DNA from: JBOGOC01 sp050747525
GTDB lineage: Bacteria > Acidobacteriota > Polarisedimenticolia > JACPZX01 > DASXTC01
Reading direction: 5' to 3'
Assembly (NCBI GenBank): GCA_050747525.1
Contig: JBOGOC010000128.1
Location: 1 to 62,299, forward strand
Length of the DNA: 62,299 nt
Shown: piece by piece, positions 26,226 through 34,090 of the stretch
Layout: every line of letters begins with the position of its first letter
Position numbering within the stretch: the stretch's first letter is position 1
Translations under genes and position numbers: made by a program
The notes under the pieces: generated by a model
Database searches by the model: none
Seen by the model: only the letters and a program-made list of their open reading frames with translations
What the model was told of the DNA's origin: nothing

Positions 26226-26993
26226 CTCCCAGTCCGCCTGCACTCGGTCGGACGCTTCGGTCATGTGCACCGCCTTGATCAGCCAGAACCCCGGACCCGC
26301 CAGCTGGAGTGACACGCGCCCGTCGGCGCCGGTGCGGCCGCTGGCGTGCGCCTGGTTGGGCCCCAGCGCCACCACCAGCGCTCCCTCCAGAGGCTCGCCA
26401 CGGAACAGCAGGCGCACCGGGAAGGTGGAGGGGGCGCGTCTGGCGCCCGGCGCCTCCACGGGGATCAGCTCCAGCGGCATCCCCAGAGGGACATCGTGGC
26501 CGGACTTCGCCGGGCCACCACCCGCCGACACCAGGCTCTTGGCGCAGCGGGAGTAGAGCTCCCGCGACCGCTTCTGGCTCTCGCCACGCTGCTTGCGAAG
26601 CGCCACGATCCTGTCGAGCCCCTCCTCCTTGAGGTAGGCCTCGAACTTCGCGGGCTCCAGCTCGAGGAATGACGTGCGTCCGCGATAACCGATCACCCAG
26701 AGGCCAGCAGCATCCAGCGCAAGCCGGCCCGCGGGATCGTCGCCCTTGCGGCCTCGCACCTCGAGCCTGCGCTCTCCCTGCACGGCGGCGAACCACTCGA
26801 TGCGATCCGGATTGCGTCGGACCCCGTCGCCCTGAAGATGCTCGCCCACGAGAAGACGGACGGGAAACTCCACGCCCACCTCCGGATGGAAGGTGGTCGG
26901 GGCGATCCAGAAGTCGTGGGCCGTGGCCGAGGTGCACGTGAGCGCGGCGACGGCCGCCAGGGCGAAGAAGACGACCAAAGGCGGCGGTTTCAC
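26187..26993 (-). CDS. Periplasmic DUF4198-like protein
   Basis: 268 residues from the GTG at 26993, which has GGGAG eight bases upstream and gives a clean signal peptide (VVFFALAAVAALTCTSATA). ATGs at 27026, 27035 and 27059 would only lengthen the N-terminus. The mature protein begins with AHDFWIAPTTFHPEVG, the typical opening of DUF4198 (NikM-like/GH25-type) proteins, with ligand-like His-Asp. The C-terminus has GRTGADGRVSLQLAGPGFWLIKAVHM, also characteristic. Some relatives occur with metal or nickel uptake systems, but no transporter is nearby. Function is not assignable beyond the family. Confidence 0.8.
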   Translation of the reverse strand: MKPPPLVVFFALAAVAALTCTSATAHDFWIAPTTFHPEVGVEFPVRLLVGEHLQGDGVRRNPDRIEWFAAVQGERRLEVRGRKGDDPAGRLALDAAGLWVIGYRGRTSFLELEPAKFEAYLKEEGLDRIVALRKQRGESQKRSRELYSRCAKSLVSAGGGPAKSGHDVPLGMPLELIPVEAPGARRAPSTFPVRLLFRGEPLEGALVVALGPNQAHASGRTGADGRVSLQLAGPGFWLIKAVHMTEASDRVQADWESLWASLTFEIRQ

Positions 26994-27057
26994 GGCGGTT
27001 TCTCCCGGCTGGCGGAGTGAAAACATGCGGCCCATATTCGGCGGCAGGGAGGGTCTC

Positions 27058-27678
27058 ATGCGTCACACGACGTCTCATCGTAGCATCGTTCTCCTGGCGA
27101 TCGGCCTGCTGTGCGCCGGCGCCTCGATCGCGGGCGAGCGCTTCGAAAACGCCACCGCCGGCATCTCGCTCGAGCGTCCCGCGGGCTGGTCCACCTTGTC
27201 GATGCAGCAGGTGGAGGAGAATCGCCGCCGCGTGCGTCTGTCCGACAAGGAAATGGAGGAGGCCATCCGCAATTCCGCGGGTGCGCCCCTGTTCGCCTTC
27301 ACCCGTCACCCCGAGCCGCATTCCGACCAGAATCCGTCCATCCAGGTGATGCTGCGTCCCCTGGGCAGCATGGCCGGCTCGTCTCCCAAGGCGATCCTCA
27401 AGTCCATCGCGGAGCCGCTTCGGCAGACCTTTCAGGATTTCCAGTTCGACAAGGAGATCCACGAGACCGAGATCTCCGGCCTGAAGGCCGCTCACACGCG
27501 GGTGCGCTTCACCGTGCGCAACGACGCCGGTGAGGAGTTCAAGACGCTGTCGCGTCTGTGGATCGTCCCGCGCGGCGCGCATTTGTTCATCATTGGCATG
27601 AGCGGACCGCAGGGCGGTCCGGAGGTCTCCGAGATGGAGTTCGGGCAGGTGCTCGCCTCCATAAGGATCGATCCCTGA
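27058..27678 (+). CDS. Small secreted protein of unknown function
   Basis: 206 residues from the ATG at 27058, with GGGAGGG just upstream; the frame is open further left but that region is antisense to the DUF4198 gene. The signal peptide is about residues 1-23 (IVLLAIGLLCAGASIAG). The mature N-terminus (FENATAGISLERPAGWSTL) resembles the opening strands of PsbP/DUF1795-like single-domain proteins, which bind hydrophobic or membrane partners. There are no catalytic motifs. It is divergent from the DUF4198 gene and 16 bases before the cysteine synthase family gene. Confidence 0.7.
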   Translation: MRHTTSHRSIVLLAIGLLCAGASIAGERFENATAGISLERPAGWSTLSMQQVEENRRRVRLSDKEMEEAIRNSAGAPLFAFTRHPEPHSDQNPSIQVMLRPLGSMAGSSPKAILKSIAEPLRQTFQDFQFDKEIHETEISGLKAAHTRVRFTVRNDAGEEFKTLSRLWIVPRGAHLFIIGMSGPQGGPEVSEMEFGQVLASIRIDP

Positions 27679-27681
27679 GCG

Positions 27682-27687
27682 TATAAT
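27682..27687 (+). promoter_or_regulatory. Consensus -10 immediately before the cysteine synthase gene
   Basis: TATAAT ends 7 bases before the ATG at 27695. If used, transcription would begin at or next to the start codon and give a leaderless mRNA. There is no Shine-Dalgarno sequence between it and the ATG, which agrees. The -35 region is poor. Confidence 0.4.
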
Positions 27688-27694
27688 CCGGCTC

Positions 27695-28681
27695 ATGTCC
27701 CATCACGACAAGCCTCTGGAGCCCACCGGCCTGGTCGGCAGCACGCCTCTGGTACATCTACGCGCGTTCGACGAGTTCGGATGTCGCATCCTGGGGAAGT
27801 GCGAGTTCCTGGGGCCGGGGCATTCGGTCAAGGACCGCATCGGGCTGGCCATGATCGAGGACGCCGAGCGGGAAGGACGGCTGCTCCACGGTGGGACGGT
27901 CGTGGAAGGGACGGCCGGCAACACCGGCGTGGCGGTGGCCATGGTGGCGGCGGCCAAGGGATACCGTTGCATCCTGGTGATCCCCGAGACGATGGCGCGC
28001 GAGAAGGCCGATATGGCGCGCGCGTACGGCGCCGAGGTGAGGCTCGTCCCCAAGGCGCCCTGGGGCGACCCGAAGCATTACCACCAGATCGCTCAGGACA
28101 TCACCGCCCAGACGCCCGGGGCGGTCTTCCTGGATCAGTTCAACAACCCCGCCAACACGCGCGCGCACTACGACACGACCGGCCCCGAGCTGTGGGCGCA
28201 GACGGGCGGGCGCATCGACGCGCTCGTGACCGGCATGGGGACGTCCGGCACCCTGTGCGGAGCGGGGCGCTACCTGAAGGAGCGCAACCCGGCCATCAAG
28301 GTGGTCTGCTCCGACCCGATGGGCTCCATCTATTTCAACCTCATGACCATGGGCGAGGCGAAGGCGGAAGGCTCGTCGATCCTGGAAGGGGTGGGGATCG
28401 GCCGGCGTCCCGGGATCTTCGATCCGCGGGTGCTCGACGGCATCCTGCGCGTCACCGACGCCGAAGCGCTGGATGCCATGTGGCGCATCATCCGCAAGGA
28501 AGGGCTCTTCGTGGGAGGGAGCGCCGGGCTGTCGGTGGCCGGCGCGCTGAAGCTGGCCCCCACTCTGCCGCCCGGCAGCACGCTGGTGACGGTGCTGTGC
28601 GACTCGGGGCGCAACTCGATGTCGAAGGTCTTCAATCCGGAGTGGTTGAGGGCCCAGGGGCTCCCCCCCGGGCCCTCCTGA
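27695..28681 (+). CDS. Cysteine synthase family PLP-dependent enzyme
   Basis: 328 residues, fold type II PLP enzyme. The Schiff-base lysine is Lys46 in GHSVKDR. The phosphate/substrate loop is GTAGNTG, which differs from the TSGNTG of classic CysK. TGMGTSGTLCGAGRYLK binds the PLP phosphate, and GGSAGLSVAGAL completes the site. Likely reaction: beta-replacement on O-acetylserine or O-phosphoserine with sulfide, making cysteine. A cystathionine beta-synthase-like or other beta-replacing activity cannot be excluded. No cysE is nearby. Confidence 0.85.
   Translation: MSHHDKPLEPTGLVGSTPLVHLRAFDEFGCRILGKCEFLGPGHSVKDRIGLAMIEDAEREGRLLHGGTVVEGTAGNTGVAVAMVAAAKGYRCILVIPETMAREKADMARAYGAEVRLVPKAPWGDPKHYHQIAQDITAQTPGAVFLDQFNNPANTRAHYDTTGPELWAQTGGRIDALVTGMGTSGTLCGAGRYLKERNPAIKVVCSDPMGSIYFNLMTMGEAKAEGSSILEGVGIGRRPGIFDPRVLDGILRVTDAEALDAMWRIIRKEGLFVGGSAGLSVAGALKLAPTLPPGSTLVTVLCDSGRNSMSKVFNPEWLRAQGLPPGPS
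28648..28677 (+). terminator. GC hairpin at the end of the cysteine synthase gene
   Basis: GAGGGCCC (28648-28655) pairs with GGGCCCTC (28670-28677), with further GGGG/CCCC pairing inside. The stem ends just before the TGA stop and three bases before the opposing DUF1326 gene ends. It may limit read-through between these convergent genes. No T-run follows. Confidence 0.35.
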
Positions 28682-28684
28682 GAC

Positions 28685-29413
28685 TTACTGTCCCGCAGCG
28701 TCCTTCGAAGCGATGTCGAACGTGATCATGAACCCGTTGGTCCCCTTGCTCTCGTAGGCCTTGGGTCCCGATCGGTAGCCCTGCACGATGTTGGGCATCA
28801 GGACGAAGCCGTCGTTGCGCGGGGCGCCCCAGTAGGTCAGGTTCTTGATAACCACCGGCTCCGACTTCACCATCGCGGTGGGGGCTGACTGCAGCTTCAC
28901 CTCGGCGGTCTTGCCGCCGTCCAGCAGGGCGTGCGCCTCGCTCTTTCCGGCGTTCCAGGAGATTTCCCCCTCGGACGTGGTGAACGAGTTCCACGTGACC
29001 GGCATCAGCTTCTTCGCGATCGCCTGGATGGCGTCGCGCTGCTCCTTCGGCGTCGTCTTGTCGAAGGTGAGCACCGCCCAGTCCATCTTCCCCTGCGAGA
29101 AGTCTCCGCCCAGATCACCGGACAGCCAGAACTTGGTGCCGTCGAGCTTCACGGCCCCGTAGTGCCCCTTGTTGATCTTGTAGGCGTTGTTGAACCGGCA
29201 GTAATGGTGGTCGGACGCTCCGCCGTGCGAGCCATGCCCGCCCGGGCCGGCCGGCTCTGCGTTGAAGTAGCACTGGCAGAACATGGGGCACGTGCACGCC
29301 TCGATGATGGTGGTGTTCATGTGCCAGTCGGGCGATGCTCCCTGGGCCAGGGCCGCCAGGCCCGCCCCGCTCAGCATCGCGAGCGCAAAAAGGATCGGAA
29401 ACAGTCTTCTCAC
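28685..29413 (-). CDS. DUF1326 domain protein, secreted
   Basis: 242 residues from the GTG at 29413; AAGGAGG lies 6 bases upstream, which decides the start over the ATG at 29482. The signal peptide is RRLFPILFALAMLSGAGLAALAQG. The DUF1326 hallmark is ACTCPMFCQCYF, a four-Cys cluster near the mature N-terminus that suggests metal binding, followed by a His-rich stretch (GHGSHGGASDHHYC). The rest is a beta-rich domain ending FMITFDIASKDAAGQ. The biochemical role of the family is not established. Confidence 0.8.
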   Translation of the reverse strand: MRRLFPILFALAMLSGAGLAALAQGASPDWHMNTTIIEACTCPMFCQCYFNAEPAGPGGHGSHGGASDHHYCRFNNAYKINKGHYGAVKLDGTKFWLSGDLGGDFSQGKMDWAVLTFDKTTPKEQRDAIQAIAKKLMPVTWNSFTTSEGEISWNAGKSEAHALLDGGKTAEVKLQSAPTAMVKSEPVVIKNLTYWGAPRNDGFVLMPNIVQGYRSGPKAYESKGTNGFMITFDIASKDAAGQ

Positions 29414-29503
29414 GTGCGTCCTCCTTGGGAAGGTTCGAGATTCTGGCCGACGATCCCACCAGAACGAGGGGCCATGTGTCAATGGAGGTATTGAGGAGGG
29501 TCT

Positions 29504-29600
29504 TTCTGCGCCCCTTGCTCCGATTGCAAAAACGTCCGATGGACGACAGAGGTTCGGTCCAGGAGGACCTGAGGAGGGTTCTGGAGCAAGGGGCGCAGAA
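29504..29600. repeat. 18-bp perfect inverted repeat with two inner hairpins
   Basis: TTCTGCGCCCCTTGCTCC (29504-29521) pairs perfectly with 29583-29600. The 61-base interior contains two small perfect hairpins: CGTCC-GAT-GGACG (29533-29545) and GGTCC-AGGA-GGACC (29556-29569). A 10-base direct repeat, TGAGGAGGGT, occurs at 29492-29501 and 29570-29579. Folded, it would be a long stem with a three-way junction. It could be a structured RNA, a REP/MITE-like element or a cruciform. No transposase is near. Confidence 0.6.
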
Positions 29601-29642
29601 CCTGTCTCACGTCCTGGTTATGCTGTAACAACAATACGCCCG

Positions 29643-29660
29643 GAACATACTCCTATGTTC
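29643..29660. promoter_or_regulatory. Operator-like dyad upstream of the PBP gene
   Basis: GAACATA-CTCC-TATGTTC is a perfect 7-bp inverted repeat. Spacing and sequence look like a repressor site, though it does not match the common LexA box spacing (GAAC-N4-GTTC). A second palindrome, TGAAATTTCA, lies 22 bases further on. Confidence 0.4.
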
Positions 29661-29682
29661 ACGGTGGGTCAAGGGGTTGTCA

Positions 29683-29692
29683 TGAAATTTCA
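29683..29692. promoter_or_regulatory. AT-rich 10-bp palindrome
   Basis: TGAAATTTCA is perfectly palindromic and unusually AT-rich for this window. It sits 140 bases upstream of the PBP start codon. A protein-binding site is possible. Confidence 0.25.
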
Positions 29693-29832
29693 CAGAAGCG
29701 GGATTTCGAGGATCTCGATGGCGATTTTCTCAGACTTGACGGAGGTTTGCGTGACACGCGAGCCGCGCTGCTATAGTGTCGCCACCGACCCCAATGCAGC
29801 CGGCCTCCAGGGGGACGGAGGGGGGTGCCTCG

Positions 29833-32229
29833 ATGGCTTCCTACGGTCTCTGGCCGCCCAGGACGCGTCCCGAAGGGCGCTCGACCACACCATCACCGAA
29901 GCGACGCCTTCTTCGCCGCCTGGTGATCGCGTCCCTGCTCCCCGTTTCCATCGCGCTCATCGTCATGCTGCTGGTCCTCACCGTGGTCTCGTACCGCGTG
30001 GCGGCCCGCTTCGAGGCGCGCGAGCTGGAGTCTCCCACGCGCATCCTGGGTCGCGCCGTCCTGCTGAAACCGGGGGCCCTCCTCTCGGCCGAGGATCTCG
30101 TCGGCCGCCTGCGCCGTCTGGGATACCGCCAGGTCAAGTCCGACCCGTCGCGCCCCGGCGAGTTCCGCACCGGCCCCACGTTGAGCGTCCACGTGCGGGC
30201 GTACGAGGGAGTGGAGGGGCCGGTCCCGGCTCGCGCGGTGCGCGTGCGCCACAGCGGCTCGCGCATCCTGTCGGTTGAGGAGGCCGATTCGGGCGAGAAG
30301 GTCGATGAGGGAGTGCCGCTCGAGCCCGAGACCCTGACCACCCTCTACGGCTCCATGCATGAAGACCGCACGGTCCTTCCGCTTGCCGAGTTCCCCCGTC
30401 ACCTGGTGGACGCGGTGCTGGTGACCGAGGACCAGCGCTTCTTCCAGCACATGGGGATCGACCCGGTGGGGATGGGCCGGGCCATGGTCACCAACGTGCG
30501 GAGCGGGGCCATCAAGCAGGGAGGGAGCACCGTCACCCAGCAGCTCGCCAAGAACCTCTACTTCGATCAGCGCCGCACCTGGTCGCGCAAGGCGAGCGAG
30601 GCGGTGGTGGCCATGATCCTGGAGGCCCGCTACACCAAGGACCGCCTGCTGCAGGCCTACCTCAACGAGGTCTACCTGGGGCAGCGCGGCTCGGTGTCGG
30701 TCGGCGGCTTCGCCCAGGCGGCCTCGTTCTACTTCGGCAAGGACGTCCGCTTCCTGGATCTGTCCGAGTCGGCCGCTCTGGCCGGCCTGATCAGGGCCCC
30801 GGGCGTGTACAACCCCTTCGTTCACCTGGACCGGTGCGTCGAGCGGCGCGACCAGGTGCTGGTCGCCATGCAGGAACAGGGAAAGATCACCGAAGCGCAG
30901 CGCAAGGAGGCCGCGAAGATGAAGCTCCGCGTGGCCAAGGACGCGGCCCCGAAGCAGGCTCCCGCGCGCGGGCTCTCCTTCGTCGCCGACCACGCCCGCC
31001 AGTCGATCGAGGAAGGCTCGGGCGACTTCACGACGGCGGGGCTGCGCATCTTCACCACCATCGACGCCGGGATGCAGCGCAAGGCCGAGGAGGCGCTCAG
31101 CCGCGGCCTGACACAGCTCGAGCGCACCTATTCGAAGCTCCGGCGCAAGGACGTCGGGCGCCGGCTGCAGGGAGGGCTGGTGGCCCTGGATCCTCGTGAC
31201 GGATCGGTGCTGGCCCTGGTGGGCGGACGCGACTACGCGAGCAACCAGTTCAATCACATCACGCAGGCCAGGCGCCAGCCGGGGTCGCTCTTCAAGCCGT
31301 TCGTGTACCTCGCCGGGTACGAGGACGGCATCCATGCGGGATGGGGCGAGGAGCCCTTCACTCCCGCCACCCAGCTCGACGACTCGCCGATCGAGCGCAA
31401 GGTGGGCGGGAAGCTCTGGGCGCCCGCCAACTACGACAACGAGTTCCGCGGCCCGGTCACCGCGCAGATGGCGCTGGAGCAGTCGCTCAACGTTCCCACC
31501 GTGCGCGCGGCCGAGGCGATCGGCATGGGGGCGGTCATCAACGCGGCCCATCGTTCCGGGATCGCCTCGGAGCTGAAGCCCTACGCCTCCCTGGCGCTGG
31601 GAGCGCAGGAGGTCACGCCCCTGGAGATCGCGGCCGCCTACGCCACCATCGCCGACGGCGGCCTCCCCCACGAGCCGGTCATCATCCACGCCGTGCGCGA
31701 CGGGCGCGGGCGTGTGTCGTCGAAGCACGAGCCGAAGAAGGCGAAGCGGGCCGTCTCACCGCAGGCCGCCTACCTGGTGACGGTGGCGCTGCAGGGAGCC
31801 TTCGACCGGGGAACCGCCGCGTCGGCTCGCGAGCTGGGATTCACCGGCACCGCTGCCGGCAAGACAGGCACCACCGACGACTACCGCGACGCCTGGTTCA
31901 CCGGCTTCACACCCGACCTGCTGGCGCTGGTGTGGGTCGGCTTCGACGACGGCACGTCCATCGGCCTGACCGGGGCGCAGGCGGCTCTGCCCATCTGGGT
32001 CGACTTCATCGAGCATGTGGGCGCCGAGACGAACGATCCCTTCGTGGAGCCGTCGGGGATCGTGTGGGAAAAGGTCGATCCCCTCTCCGGGGGGCTGGCC
32101 CGCTGGTCGTGCGACGACACCCGCTGGATGGCCTTCGCCGAAGGGGCCGAGCCGACCGAGAAGTGCACCCTTCACGGCGGGTGGTTCGACTCGTGGTGGA
32201 ATCGCGACGAGCGCTCGAAAGTCGAGTGA
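29833..32229 (+). CDS. Bifunctional penicillin-binding protein (PBP1B-like)
   Basis: 798 residues from the ATG at 29833, with GGAGGGG 7 bases upstream; the GTG at 29776 would add 19 unlikely residues. It polymerises and cross-links peptidoglycan. Layout: a cytoplasmic basic stretch, a membrane helix (about 31-54), a UB2H-like domain (about 80-160), then the glycosyltransferase with Glu199 in VTEDQRFF and QGGSTVTQQLAKNLY. The transpeptidase follows, with Ser485-x2-Lys488, Ser551-Leu-Asn553 and Lys677-Thr-Gly. The UB2H domain marks it as PBP1B-like rather than PBP1A. It is convergent with the barrel gene, with no gap. Confidence 0.94.
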   Translation: MASYGLWPPRTRPEGRSTTPSPKRRLLRRLVIASLLPVSIALIVMLLVLTVVSYRVAARFEARELESPTRILGRAVLLKPGALLSAEDLVGRLRRLGYRQVKSDPSRPGEFRTGPTLSVHVRAYEGVEGPVPARAVRVRHSGSRILSVEEADSGEKVDEGVPLEPETLTTLYGSMHEDRTVLPLAEFPRHLVDAVLVTEDQRFFQHMGIDPVGMGRAMVTNVRSGAIKQGGSTVTQQLAKNLYFDQRRTWSRKASEAVVAMILEARYTKDRLLQAYLNEVYLGQRGSVSVGGFAQAASFYFGKDVRFLDLSESAALAGLIRAPGVYNPFVHLDRCVERRDQVLVAMQEQGKITEAQRKEAAKMKLRVAKDAAPKQAPARGLSFVADHARQSIEEGSGDFTTAGLRIFTTIDAGMQRKAEEALSRGLTQLERTYSKLRRKDVGRRLQGGLVALDPRDGSVLALVGGRDYASNQFNHITQARRQPGSLFKPFVYLAGYEDGIHAGWGEEPFTPATQLDDSPIERKVGGKLWAPANYDNEFRGPVTAQMALEQSLNVPTVRAAEAIGMGAVINAAHRSGIASELKPYASLALGAQEVTPLEIAAAYATIADGGLPHEPVIIHAVRDGRGRVSSKHEPKKAKRAVSPQAAYLVTVALQGAFDRGTAASARELGFTGTAAGKTGTTDDYRDAWFTGFTPDLLALVWVGFDDGTSIGLTGAQAALPIWVDFIEHVGAETNDPFVEPSGIVWEKVDPLSGGLARWSCDDTRWMAFAEGAEPTEKCTLHGGWFDSWWNRDERSKVE

Positions 32230-32865
32230 TCAGAACCCGAAGCTGACTCCGGCCGACAGCTCCACCTGGTTGAAGAAGTCGGAATTCCCTTCCACGACGC
32301 ACTGCCCGTCCACGCACAGCACATCCCTGTCGGATTCGAGCCAGGTGATGATCCAGCCCGCCTGCAGACGCAGCGCCACGGCGCGTGAAAGGCGCAGCTT
32401 CGACCCCGCGTAGAGCGTGAAGGCGAAGCGGCTGTCGCCGTCCACCTCGGGGGTGTCGGGGTCGAAGACGTTGACCCCCGCCGCGGCCCCCACGAAGCCG
32501 CGCGCCGGTTCGCGCAGGTGGCCCCAGGTGTAGATGCCCCCCACCTGCCAGGTTTCGACGTCCAGATCGAAGAGGTCGTCGCCGGCCGGCGTGAAGAGGT
32601 CGCTGCCCAGCTCCAGGCGCGTCCGCTGGATGCTGTAGATCACCTCGATCTGGGCGTGCTGGTCCAGGTTCCAGCCGACCCGAAGGCCGTACGCGGCCGC
32701 GTCGTCGACCTGCGAGTCGCCCAGATCGCCGCCGAAGCGGTAGCCGTAGAAGGGGGTGACCTCGATGAGAGAAAGGTCGGATGCGCCGCCGGCCGCCGCG
32801 GCGGCGGGAGAGGCCAGCCCCGCCAGCAGCGCGACGAGAGCCGGCAGGGCGCGGCCGGGGGTCAT
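32230..32865 (-). CDS. Outer-membrane beta-barrel protein
   Basis: 211 residues with a signal peptide (about 1-25). Alternating hydrophobic strands and a C-terminal aromatic (SAGVSFGF) are typical of an eight-strand OmpA/OmpW-like barrel. Segments such as QVGGIYTWGHL and FTLYAGSKLRLSRAVALRLQ look like strands. It is the last gene of the efflux operon, 4 bases after the permease. A short Cys pair (VLCVDGQCVV) lies in a predicted loop. The role in the exporter, if any, is unknown. Confidence 0.75.
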   Translation of the reverse strand: MTPGRALPALVALLAGLASPAAAAAGGASDLSLIEVTPFYGYRFGGDLGDSQVDDAAAYGLRVGWNLDQHAQIEVIYSIQRTRLELGSDLFTPAGDDLFDLDVETWQVGGIYTWGHLREPARGFVGAAAGVNVFDPDTPEVDGDSRFAFTLYAGSKLRLSRAVALRLQAGWIITWLESDRDVLCVDGQCVVEGNSDFFNQVELSAGVSFGF

Positions 32866-32869
32866 CGGT

Positions 32870-34090
32870 TCACTCGTAGCGCAGCGCTTCGATGGGATCC
32901 AGCCGGGCGGCCCGCAGGGCGGGGTAGACGCCGAACACCACCCCCACCAGGGCCGACACCGAGAACCCGGCCACCACCGCCCAGACGGGGACGTGCGCCG
33001 GCGGGAACTGAGGGATGAGGGCCGCGGCCATCGACCCCAGCCCGACCCCCAGCACGATCCCCAGGGCCCCTCCCAGCACGGTGAGGATGGTGGCCTCGAT
33101 GAGGAACTGCATCAGGATGTTGTCCCGCCGCGCTCCCACCGCCTTGCGGACGCCGATCTCGCGGGTGCGCTCGGTGACCGACACCAGCATGATGTTCATG
33201 ATGCCGATCCCGCCCACGAAGAGCGCCACGCCGGCGATGCCGCCGGCTACCCCGGTGGCGTACCCCGAGATCGTCCCGAGCGTGGACGTGATCTGCTCCT
33301 GGGAGAAGAGCGTGAAGTCGTTGTCCTGCTTGGTGGGAAGCTTGCGGCGCCTCCTGAGGGCGTCGATGATCTGCGTCTTGGCCAGCTCCATCTTCTCCGG
33401 CTGCGACACGGAGACCTCCCAGAACGTGTTGAAGATCTGCTCCTCGCCGAAGAGGCTGCGCCCGGTGCTGTACGGCATGAAGATGTAATCGTCCAGGTTG
33501 AGCCCGATCAGCTCGCCACGCGCCTCCATGATGCCGATGATGGTGAAGCTGGCCGGGCCGACCTGGATGGTCTGCCCGACCACCGGCTCGTCCAGCTCCA
33601 GCTTCTCGATGATGTTGGCGCCGATCACGCACACCTTGCGGCGCTGCCGATCGTCCAGGAAGGTGAAGAAGCGGCCGCGATCCACGTAGAAGCTCACCAC
33701 GTCCATGTAGGACGGCACCGTCCCCAGCACGTCGGTGCTGGAGCGGTGCTCGCCGTTCTTGATGGTGATGCCGCCGAAGTACATCGACGGCGCGATCCCC
33801 TGCACCAGCGCGGCGTGCTCGATCAGGTAGTCGGCGTCCTCGCGGTAGAGCGGCTTGATGATCTTGCCTTCCCACTCGGGTCCTTCGGGGCGCTGGGCCA
33901 TCACCCGCACCCAGCCGGCGCCCAGGTCCTTGAACAGGTTGTTCACCGCGAAGAACAGCCCCTGCACGATCGACACCACGGCGATCACCGCGGCCACGCC
34001 GATGATCACGCCCAGCGTCGTGAGCAGGGACCTCATCTTGTTGGCCCACAGGGCGCGGAAGGCGATGGCCAGGTTCTCGCCGAACATCAT
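32870..34090 (-). CDS. MacB-type ABC transporter permease
   Basis: 406 residues with the MacB/FtsX layout: one N-terminal membrane helix (about 20-43, SLLTTLGVIIGVAAVIAVVS), a large periplasmic domain of roughly 220 residues, and three C-terminal helices. EIGVRKAVGARRDNILMQFL is the coupling region typical of MacB. It works with the ATPase encoded just upstream (4-base ATGA overlap) and with the adaptor and TolC-like proteins to export substrates from the periplasm. The substrate is not predictable. Confidence 0.93.
   Translation of the reverse strand: MMFGENLAIAFRALWANKMRSLLTTLGVIIGVAAVIAVVSIVQGLFFAVNNLFKDLGAGWVRVMAQRPEGPEWEGKIIKPLYREDADYLIEHAALVQGIAPSMYFGGITIKNGEHRSSTDVLGTVPSYMDVVSFYVDRGRFFTFLDDRQRRKVCVIGANIIEKLELDEPVVGQTIQVGPASFTIIGIMEARGELIGLNLDDYIFMPYSTGRSLFGEEQIFNTFWEVSVSQPEKMELAKTQIIDALRRRRKLPTKQDNDFTLFSQEQITSTLGTISGYATGVAGGIAGVALFVGGIGIMNIMLVSVTERTREIGVRKAVGARRDNILMQFLIEATILTVLGGALGIVLGVGLGSMAAALIPQFPPAHVPVWAVVAGFSVSALVGVVFGVYPALRAARLDPIEALRYE

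Larger units (their letters stand above)
29414..29832. other. Longest non-coding stretch, with several dyads
   Basis: This 419-base gap separates the leftward DUF1326 gene from the rightward PBP gene. It holds an 18-bp inverted repeat with inner hairpins (29504-29600), a GAACATA/TATGTTC dyad (29643-29660), a TGAAATTTCA palindrome (29683-29692), and a locally lower GC content around 29620-29720. No convincing protein gene is present: the open frames crossing it lack homologous character. Confidence 0.6.

Noticed and set aside
29335..29628. Possible small protein gene across the 29504-29600 inverted repeat
   Set aside because: The frame starts inside the opposing DUF1326 gene, has no ribosome site, and its repeated LRRV motif is produced by the direct and inverted DNA repeats.
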